This document shows positions 58,858-64,000 of a DNA stretch of 64,000 nucleotides, piece after piece. Origin of the DNA: Synechococcus sp. CC9311 (lineage in GTDB: Bacteria > Cyanobacteriota > Cyanobacteriia > PCC-6307 > Cyanobiaceae); assembly GCF_000014585.1 (NCBI RefSeq), contig NC_008319.1, positions 496,001 to 560,000 of the forward strand. Direction: 5' to 3'. The notes under the pieces were generated by a model. It worked only from the letters and a program-made list of their open reading frames with translations. It ran no database searches and had not been told where the DNA came from. How positions within the stretch are numbered: position 1 is the first letter of the stretch; each line of letters opens with the position of its first letter. The translations under genes and the position numbers were made by a program.

Positions 58858-59483
58858 TGGCTCCAACCTCTGTGGCCAGCATTCGTTGGTTGGCTGCATC
58901 TACGAGTGCTTCTTGGGTGCAGCAAGCGATTTTGAGACCGATGGAGGTCTTGATTGATCATGCGCATTGCGAGCGCAAAGCAGCGGGGTCTGCGGTGCAG
59001 CTGATGTTTCGTTATCTCTGCGAACCAGGCCTGGGGGAAGTGTTGAGTCCGTTGGCGCGCGAGGAGCTTGAGCATTTTGAGCAGGTGCTTGCGTTGTTGC
59101 AGGCGCGAGGCCGCTATCTCGAGCCCTTGCCATCCCCTGGATATGGCGGCTTTCTTGCCAAGCACATTCGCAAAGAGGAGCCGCTGCGGATGCTGGATTC
59201 GTTTTTGGTGGCAGGTTTGATCGAAGCCCGCAGCCATGAACGAATGGCGTTGTTGGCGGAGCACAGTCCGGAGGACGATTTAAAGGACCTTTATGGAAGC
59301 TTGTTGTTAAGTGAGGCTCGTCATTTTGGTCTCTACTGGGTGTTGTGCGAACAGCGTTGGGATCGTTCAGTGATCGTGCCCCGCTTGGAGGAGCTTGCAC
59401 AGGTTGAAGTGGCTGCCCTGACTGGAAAGTTGGAGAATCCGGAGGACGTGAGAATGCATTCAGTAGGAGTTGATGTTCGCTGA
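58857..59483 (+). CDS. miaE: tRNA-(ms2io6A)-hydroxylase MiaE
   Basis: The 208-residue protein has diiron carboxylate ligands of the MiaE family: EVLIDHAHCERKAAGSAVQL (about 30-49), AREELEHFEQVLALLQARGR (about 67-86), and LLSEARHFGLYWVLCEQ (about 149-165). It hydroxylates the isopentenyl group of ms2i6A37 in tRNA. The ATG overlaps the aroQ stop by one base, so the pair is translationally coupled. Confidence 0.9.
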   Translation: MAPTSVASIRWLAASTSASWVQQAILRPMEVLIDHAHCERKAAGSAVQLMFRYLCEPGLGEVLSPLAREELEHFEQVLALLQARGRYLEPLPSPGYGGFLAKHIRKEEPLRMLDSFLVAGLIEARSHERMALLAEHSPEDDLKDLYGSLLLSEARHFGLYWVLCEQRWDRSVIVPRLEELAQVEVAALTGKLENPEDVRMHSVGVDVR

Positions 59484-59489
59484 AATAAG

Positions 59490-59750
59490 TCAGACGGGAC
59501 ACTTTTTAACGTCATGAAGGTCTTGGGTGGCCCTCGCATCTACCAACGGAAAGAAGGTTGACCGTGGCAGTTCGACTACTTCGTTGAGAACGGAGGGAGT
59601 CGAATACGCCAGTCGTTGAAAACATCGGACAAAGCATTCGCCATAAGAGAAGCAGAGGTAGTCCTGTCGCTGAAAGCGAATCAACACACCGCAATAGTGG
59701 GTGAAACAGCTCAGAGATAAGGGAGAAGAGGTCACCCTTGGAGCTATCAC
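59490..59750 (-). CDS. possible small hypothetical protein
   Basis: An 86-residue frame MIAPRVTSSPLSLSCFTHYC with several aromatic and Cys residues and no recognised domain. It is the longest frame in the stretch 59484-59795. Composition is unusual, and it may not be real. Confidence 0.3.
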   Translation of the reverse strand: MIAPRVTSSPLSLSCFTHYCGVLIRFQRQDYLCFSYGECFVRCFQRLAYSTPSVLNEVVELPRSTFFPLVDARATQDLHDVKKCPV

Positions 59751-59795
59751 AAAGGAGCAGTGACTGAGTTATCAGCTATTGATTTACCTTTTGCC

Positions 59796-60074
59796 TTATC
59801 TTTTTGGCATCTTATTCCTTTGTGTTTTTTTGATCAAGCTACCCTTAATCAGCTCCCATCTTGTTGGAATCACGTGTCCATACCGGCCAAGATGCTTGAG
59901 TTTTAAATTTTGAAAATTCTTTCCAGGATCTCTTTTGGCAAAAAACTTTTTAATCTCTTCTTTCGGAGGCATAGCAAGCCACTGAAGCAATTTAAGGGTG
60001 ATTCCTCCACACACCCCTGTTACGACTCCTTTCCAAAACCAATCAGGCATCTGCAGCACTGCTTGATGTGTCAA
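59796..60074 (-). CDS. small basic hypothetical protein
   Basis: A 92-residue protein with a hydrophobic N-terminal part (FWKGVVTGVCGGITLKLLQW, about 13-32) and a Lys-rich C-terminus. A single short membrane segment is possible. Family unknown. Codon choice looks natural. Confidence 0.55.
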   Translation of the reverse strand: MTHQAVLQMPDWFWKGVVTGVCGGITLKLLQWLAMPPKEEIKKFFAKRDPGKNFQNLKLKHLGRYGHVIPTRWELIKGSLIKKTQRNKMPKR

Positions 60075-60280
60075 ACATTACTCGTAGCGGCGTTCTGCCT
60101 GCTGAGATGCTTCTGATCCTAGATGTGCGCTGTTAGGTCTTTTTGTCTCAGTTCGTCGAATGTACTCATTCGAATTGATCAACGAAGGTTGAGTTGAAGT
60201 TGTGATTAGCAAAATCTGTTTTATAGAAACTCTGTTTCGCTGTGGTGACTCTTGGAGTTGGGTGTCGTATCGGTTGTGAA

Positions 60281-60469
60281 TCATCTTCTTGAGATAAGTA
60301 GATAGGTTGCTGATGCTGCGGCAACTGCTGAGCTGGTGTATGCGAGGGCTTCGAGTACGAGGGATTCACTCATCACACCTTTCTGATCGATAAATCTCGG
60401 GCTTGCCTCTAATCCAATCCATGCTGCGACGGTGAAGCCAGCTGTAAAAGCACAGATAGTACGGATCAT
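60281..60469 (-). CDS. small two-segment membrane protein
   Basis: A 62-residue protein MIRTICAFTAGFTVAAWIGL then a polar stretch and a second hydrophobic segment ALAYTSSAVAAASATYLLIS ending RR. Two membrane segments with a soluble loop are clear. No family is recognised. Isolated minus-strand gene. Confidence 0.6.
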   Translation of the reverse strand: MIRTICAFTAGFTVAAWIGLEASPRFIDQKGVMSESLVLEALAYTSSAVAAASATYLLISRR

Positions 60470-60566
60470 GAGTTCTTCTCGATTGCTTTAGCGATGCCTT
60501 GCGCTGAGTTGCTCCAGAGTTCTCTCAGCATTCATCTGCTACAAGGCGTTGCCAGAAGACTATTGC

Positions 60567-60746
60567 CTATTGGGAGCGATAGATGATCACGCTCAAGGCA
60601 AGGACGCCCCAACTCCACAAGATGCCCTCTCTCATCATCCCAAGGCCAATCAAGCCCATGAAGATGGCGAAGTCGCCGATCACATTCTTGGTTTGCTCCA
60701 GCTTCTGAGCGTCAGTTTTTTCACCAAGCTTTGCCCGATTGCGCAA
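60567..60746 (-). CDS. small membrane protein with apparent TTG start
   Basis: A 59-residue frame reads LRNRAKLGEKTDAQKLEQTK, then NVIGDFAIFMGLIGLGMMRE and GILWSWGVLALSVIIYRSQ. The charged N-terminus, two membrane segments and clean stop are typical of real cyanobacterial small proteins. It has no ATG. TTG at 60746 lies just after GGGAGAGGAG, an excellent ribosome site. A plus-strand frame at 60549-60869 in the same DNA lacks any protein pattern and is the shadow. The frame is open further upstream to a TAG near 60839 without a better start. Confidence 0.6.
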   Translation of the reverse strand: MRNRAKLGEKTDAQKLEQTKNVIGDFAIFMGLIGLGMMREGILWSWGVLALSVIIYRSQ

Positions 60747-61078
60747 CCACTCCTCTCCCAGGAGTTGCCCCTCGATCGGCTTCTTGCGTTGCTCACCTCT
60801 GTGCTCTGGCCGTTTCTTGAGCTTCGAGAGCGTCTAACAAGACCGCTTTTAGCCAAGCTTTACGAATGATTAATCAACTTAGATCAGCCAGTTTCGACTC
60901 TTGATCAGCGTGACTCAACCAGGTTCCATTGCTTTGTCTTGAAGACGGTGCGGGTTTAGCAGCACAGATGTTGAAGGGAGTGAAGGAGATTGCCTGATTT
61001 CATGTTTACTCATTGATGAATTTAGGGAGCAAGCTGTTTCTCTGGGAGATACTGTTGAGTCAAGCCAAGTGAAACATA

Positions 61079-61297
61079 TTAGACGGCTATTGATTTTTCA
61101 GATCTAGACTTGATTCCTGAAAAGTAAGACTCAATGGCCCAATCCATCGCTTCGCCTTTTCTTGCGTAGGGGTTCTGAGCTAAAAAATCTTGTCTTAACA
61201 GGCAAATTTCTTTGAATTGATTTTTGGCTTCATCTTTGCTGATGGGCTGTCCGTAAAGACCATGAGACTTCATTTGAATAAGCCCTTTCGACTCCAA
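61079..61297 (-). CDS. small hypothetical protein
   Basis: A 72-residue protein MESKGLIQMKSHGLYGQPIS followed by a helical charged part (KDEAKNQFKEICLLRQDFLA). The second Met (residue 9) may be the true start. It has no membrane segment and no recognised domain, but its composition is natural. Confidence 0.5.
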   Translation of the reverse strand: MESKGLIQMKSHGLYGQPISKDEAKNQFKEICLLRQDFLAQNPYARKGEAMDWAIESYFSGIKSRSEKSIAV

Positions 61298-61442
61298 TCA
61301 ATAATCATTCACTTGGTCCTCGCTCAAATGAGGAATCCATGAGTATTTTCGGTGATTCGTTTCAGGCACTATTAACTGATTCCAAATCAATTCAATCCAA
61401 ATTTAAAAACCGTCCATCATTTGTTGGCTATTGGGTTTGGCT

Positions 61443-61562
61443 TTAATAAGCGTAGTTCGGGTTGCAATCCTGAGAGGCAGTAGCGAATTGTGGGTAGGTG
61501 ATGAGCTCGGTACTAAGAGCCTCATCGGCGAGATCGGGGTCGAGGTTGGCGGCAGCCTCCAC
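61443..61562 (-). pseudogene. possible remnant of a small gene
   Basis: A GTG-initiated 39-codon frame VEAAANLDPDLADEALSTEL, ITYPQFATASQDCNPNYAY looks like natural protein. The same frame upstream (TLYEPEAKALLLLI) is also protein-like but is cut by a TAA two codons before the GTG. This suggests a small gene broken by a stop codon. A plus-strand 83-residue frame (61431-61682) competes for the same DNA. Confidence 0.3.
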
Positions 61563-61649
61563 GGATTAAATCAAGAGGAGCAACGCTTTGGCTTCAGGTT
61601 CGTACAAGGTCTTATGAGTGGAATTGTCTTGGTAACCTTGAGTGCAGCT

Positions 61650-62438
61650 TTAAATATGTGCTTCAACCAAGCCATGCGTTAAGGCAAAGACTGCTGCTTG
61701 TGTTCTGTCTCTTACTCCAAGCTTATGAATTACTGTGCTGACATGGCTTTTAACTGTTTCGGCAGAAACAAGCAGTGAATCGGCGATTTCAGTATTCTTC
61801 ATTCCGCAAATAATACATTGAATAACCTCTAGCTCCCTTTCTGATAATGGGTCTACAAGAATTGGTGCTGGTTTGACATTTGCTGTTGCCGCTTCAAGTA
61901 CAGCCCTTGGATAGTAAATGCCTCCATTGTTGGTCGTTCTTAAGGCGTTAATGAAGTCGCCGTCTCCGGTGCCCATGGAAGAGACGAACATCACTCCGTC
62001 TGCTCCAGCCTCCATCGCTTCTTGAACAACCTCTGGGGTTTCACGTGATAAGAAAATGAGAGCTTTGATGTCTGGGGATTGTCTTTTCGCTTTTTCTACC
62101 AGTCTGATCCCGTATCCCCTTTCAAGGTCTTCACTTGTAATCAAGAGGTCTGGATTGCTCTCAAGTTGTATCTCCAGTGCCTCGTCTTCCGTTGTAGTGC
62201 CACCGATCAACGATTGCAGGATTGGCTCAGCAAGGCTTACTGCGGTGAGCGTAAGCCTGTTTTTAGAGCAAACCAAGACTCTTTTGTTTGCCAGCATTTG
62301 CTTGCATGCATCAACTGCCTTCTTTAATGCGCCCTCAGATGGGTTAAGCCTCAACTGTTTTTGTCTGTGAATAGATGAATGATGGTACCTGCGAATTGTC
62401 CTTTTGCCAATCGTGACGATTTGATATTTATGCACCAT
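61650..62438 (-). CDS. orphan LuxR-family regulator with degenerate receiver
   Basis: The 262-residue protein has a receiver-like domain (about 50-180, starting RVLVCSKNRLTLTAV) and a GerE helix-turn-helix at the C-terminus (LSERELEVIQCIICGMKNTE, then IADSLLVSAETVKSHVSTVI). At the phosphoacceptor position the usual LLD is LITSED, so the Asp appears to be replaced by Ser. Phosphorylation-independent control is likely. No kinase gene is adjacent. The target genes are unknown. Confidence 0.82.
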   Translation of the reverse strand: MVHKYQIVTIGKRTIRRYHHSSIHRQKQLRLNPSEGALKKAVDACKQMLANKRVLVCSKNRLTLTAVSLAEPILQSLIGGTTTEDEALEIQLESNPDLLITSEDLERGYGIRLVEKAKRQSPDIKALIFLSRETPEVVQEAMEAGADGVMFVSSMGTGDGDFINALRTTNNGGIYYPRAVLEAATANVKPAPILVDPLSERELEVIQCIICGMKNTEIADSLLVSAETVKSHVSTVIHKLGVRDRTQAAVFALTHGLVEAHI

Positions 62439-62828
62439 CTGCTTCGTTTTTATCTATGGCTAACACTTCTATGGCTATGATTTGAAATAATCTTGTATCG
62501 GCAAGGCTTCAATTGTGCTTCGGAGGCTTGAAGCTGTGCACTCAGTGTTATTGAAGTTGTGAATCAAATCGCCGAGGGGTGCTCGCTTCATTCTTTTGAG
62601 ATTGATGTCTTGTTTAGCGAACCCTTCGTTCAGTATTGGAAGACGGCAGTTCTCATTGGCAGGCGAGTGGTTCTAGGAATTCGAGTGTGATACGTCGGGG
62701 CCGTGAGGTTTGCGTCTTTCAGTGGAGTGGTCTGTCCTTCACGCTTCTGTCTGAGATCACTGCATAAAAAAGCTGCTCCGGTCAGAGAGCAGCTCTGAGC
62801 ATGCGCCTAAGCTATCCAAACCAAGAGC
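62439..62828. other. spacer with a minus-strand terminator
   Basis: About 390 bases upstream of the LuxR-type regulator; no gene found. It holds the terminator at 62766-62797 and presumably the regulator promoter. Confidence 0.5.
62766..62797 (-). terminator. minus-strand intrinsic terminator
   Basis: AGCTGCTC at 62771-62778 pairs exactly with 62787-62794 around an 8-base loop, and the minus-strand 3' flank is a T run interrupted by one A. It would stop a minus-strand transcript coming from about 63114 or beyond, where only a 24-residue frame is visible. Confidence 0.75.
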
Positions 62829-62987
62829 ATGAGCTACAAACAGCATCTCGAAGCGCAGTGCAAGAGGCCGTCAAATAAGCACTCTTTCGAAGTTCACTTG
62901 TTGGTTGATGGCGTCACCAATGATGGGCCTTATGTGGCGGCTAGTCACCTTGTCCCATTCCATTTGGAGGGGCAGGCTGTGAACTGA
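62829..62987 (+). CDS. small hypothetical protein
   Basis: A 52-residue frame MSYKQHLEAQCKRPSNKHSF, then EVHLLVDGVTNDGPYVAASH and LVPFHLEGQAVN. It resembles a compact beta-rich small protein and uses common codons. No membrane segment, no recognised family. The spacing of the ribosome site is not informative. Confidence 0.45.
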   Translation: MSYKQHLEAQCKRPSNKHSFEVHLLVDGVTNDGPYVAASHLVPFHLEGQAVN

Positions 62988-63039
62988 ACGCTTGATTTCA
63001 AAGCTGAATATCAATAAGTGAAAAAATTTTGATGATTGA

Positions 63040-63114
63040 TTAGTTTTTGTCAGTCAATGACTTGGACATGGCAGCTGCAAGAGCAACGCAACCAGCAACG
63101 ATCAGATAGCCCAT
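63040..63114 (-). CDS. possible 24-residue membrane peptide
   Basis: A frame MGYLIVAGCVALAAAMSKSL ending TDKN has one hydrophobic segment and a polar tail. The minus-strand terminator at 62766-62797 lies downstream, which supports a short transcript here. It may instead be a small RNA with a chance frame. Confidence 0.35.
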   Translation of the reverse strand: MGYLIVAGCVALAAAMSKSLTDKN

Positions 63115-63195
63115 GAGATTTGTTTGAAGGCCTACACATCATTTGATTTGGAGGTGCCTGCTGACTGTCTCCGATGAGACCGAATCCTCAATCGA

Positions 63196-63804
63196 TCAGC
63201 CCTGGGTTGTCTGTTTTCTTGCTTGATCAAGGCCTGGATAGTGATCGGCGATCGGATCATGGGTGAAAGACGCCGCCCATCCTCCTGAGTTTTTAAAAAA
63301 ACGAATCACGCAATAGTTCGGGTCGACGCCCATGTCGAACCAGTGCCGGGTTCCAGCTGGAATTGCGATCCAATCATTGGCTTCGCAGATCACTTGAAGC
63401 ACCTCATCCTTGATGTGAAGTGCAAAGAGCCCGCACCCTTCCACAAAAAAGCGCACTTCATCCTCTGCATGCTGGTGCTCTTGCCGAAATGTTTGGCGCA
63501 ACGTTGAGCCGCTGATCTGATCGCGCTCAACGCGCATCACATCCACAGTTTGGTAACCCTCGTTTTTTTGGACGGAAGCAATCAGCGATGCATAGGCCTC
63601 CAAAATCTGCTCTTGCATGGCCCCTTGCTCAAGCTTGGGCTTGCTTGGCCAACGCTGAAACTTGATGCCTCGCGTTTTGAGTTGTGCGCTGATTTGTTCA
63701 GCGTTGCTGGTGCTGAGAAGTGCCTCTGGTGCTGCAGCAACGGCTGAATCACGGTCTGCCTCAACACCCGCGCCCCGCGTTGCGTAAATCCTCAGCTCCG
63801 TCAT
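63196..63804 (-). CDS. mtnD: acireductone dioxygenase
   Basis: The 202-residue cupin protein has the metal ligands in QEHQHAEDEVRFFVEGCG (about 108-125; His, His, Glu) and the later His in PAGTRHWFDMGVDPNYCVIR (about 148-167). It acts in the methionine salvage pathway, cleaving the acireductone to 2-oxo acid and formate. The length is typical. Metal choice (Fe or Ni) determines the product and cannot be read from sequence. Confidence 0.88.
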   Translation of the reverse strand: MTELRIYATRGAGVEADRDSAVAAAPEALLSTSNAEQISAQLKTRGIKFQRWPSKPKLEQGAMQEQILEAYASLIASVQKNEGYQTVDVMRVERDQISGSTLRQTFRQEHQHAEDEVRFFVEGCGLFALHIKDEVLQVICEANDWIAIPAGTRHWFDMGVDPNYCVIRFFKNSGGWAASFTHDPIADHYPGLDQARKQTTQG

Positions 63805-63900
63805 CAGCGCTGCGTTGTTTGAACTTCACTTCTCTAGCCCTGATGGGTCTCTGCCGTGGGGCTTGCTCCACCAGACGCTGTCATTGTTGACCTGTTGGTC

Positions 63901-64000
63901 GTGGATCCTGTGCCTCACGCTCTGCAATTGATCGGAGTGGGCCCTGGTGATCCAGAGCTTCTCACCATTGCTGCTGTTCGCGCGATTGAAACCGCTGATG
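63901..64000 (+). CDS. cobI: precorrin-2 C20-methyltransferase, N-terminal part
   Basis: The frame reads VDPVPHALQLIGVGPGDPEL then LTIAAVRAIETAD up to the right edge. GVGPGDPELLT is the N-terminal SAM-binding motif of the tetrapyrrole methyltransferases, and this form is typical of CobI/CbiL in cobalamin synthesis. The start is uncertain: GTG at 63901, GTG at 63910 or an in-frame GTG at 63856 are possible. Other members of the family (CobJ, CobA) are less likely on this short evidence. The gene runs beyond the window. Confidence 0.7.
   Translation, partial: MDPVPHALQLIGVGPGDPELLTIAAVRAIETAD

Noticed and set aside
60078-60369. Two overlapping minus-strand frames upstream of the small basic protein
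   Set aside because: Gln/Ser/Thr-rich sequences with no hydrophobic core; they conflict with each other and with a better frame at 60281.
60549-60869. Plus-strand 106-codon frame
   Set aside because: The opposite strand carries a cleaner two-segment membrane protein with a strong ribosome site.

Overview
The window comes from a marine picocyanobacterium. The evidence is a block of phycoerythrin (PE) linker and lyase genes that includes a 548-residue two-domain PE-II linker of the MpeD type, together with photosystem genes (psbB, psbT, psbM, psaE), cytochrome b6f genes (petB, petD), ctpA, and an rRNA operon with tRNA-Ile and tRNA-Ala in the spacer. A PE-II-containing marine Synechococcus (subcluster 5.1) fits best. 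The strain cannot be named from the sequence alone.

Positions 1-8435 (all minus strand) are one end of a phycobilisome rod region. They hold a two-gene lyase unit (cpeS, cpeT), three PE rod linkers (cpeE, mpeD, cpeC), a pentapeptide-repeat protein coupled to a CpcL-like linker with a hydrophobic C-terminus, a second PE-II-type linker, an allophycocyanin-like protein and two unknown proteins. Positions 8436-12475 are gene-poor and hold mostly unrecognised proteins up to tRNA-Phe. This looks like the flexible edge of the phycobilisome island.

Positions 12476-33306 are dense core genome. A probable long transcription unit runs rpsA, HAD phosphatase, metK, sugar kinase, DUF2470 gene, comF. Next come nrdR, psbT-psbB, a ferredoxin and psbM, then a plus-strand unit dprA-prmC-tsaC-type gene. 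After these lie minCDE, an HD hydrolase coupled to ctpA, petBD and a neutral invertase. Positions 33307-39350 are the rRNA operon with a long structured leader and a strong terminator.

Between the rRNA operon and mutM-psaE lies a rearranged spot. A truncated YihY-like reading frame abuts a SulP transporter gene that lacks a STAS domain. Positions 42310-53761 hold an unknown DNA-binding-like gene, recQ, a LysM protein, an aldehyde dehydrogenase, and a carbon module of two GH13 enzymes around glpK-glpD that could release and recycle glycerol.

Positions 53790-57784 contain a response regulator and Cache histidine kinase pair, followed by two tandem paralogues with a possible N-terminal helix-turn-helix. 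The remainder holds tRNA-Thr, tRNA-Tyr, aroQ-miaE, several small proteins (one with an apparent TTG start), a LuxR-family regulator with a degenerate receiver, mtnD, and the start of cobI at the right edge.
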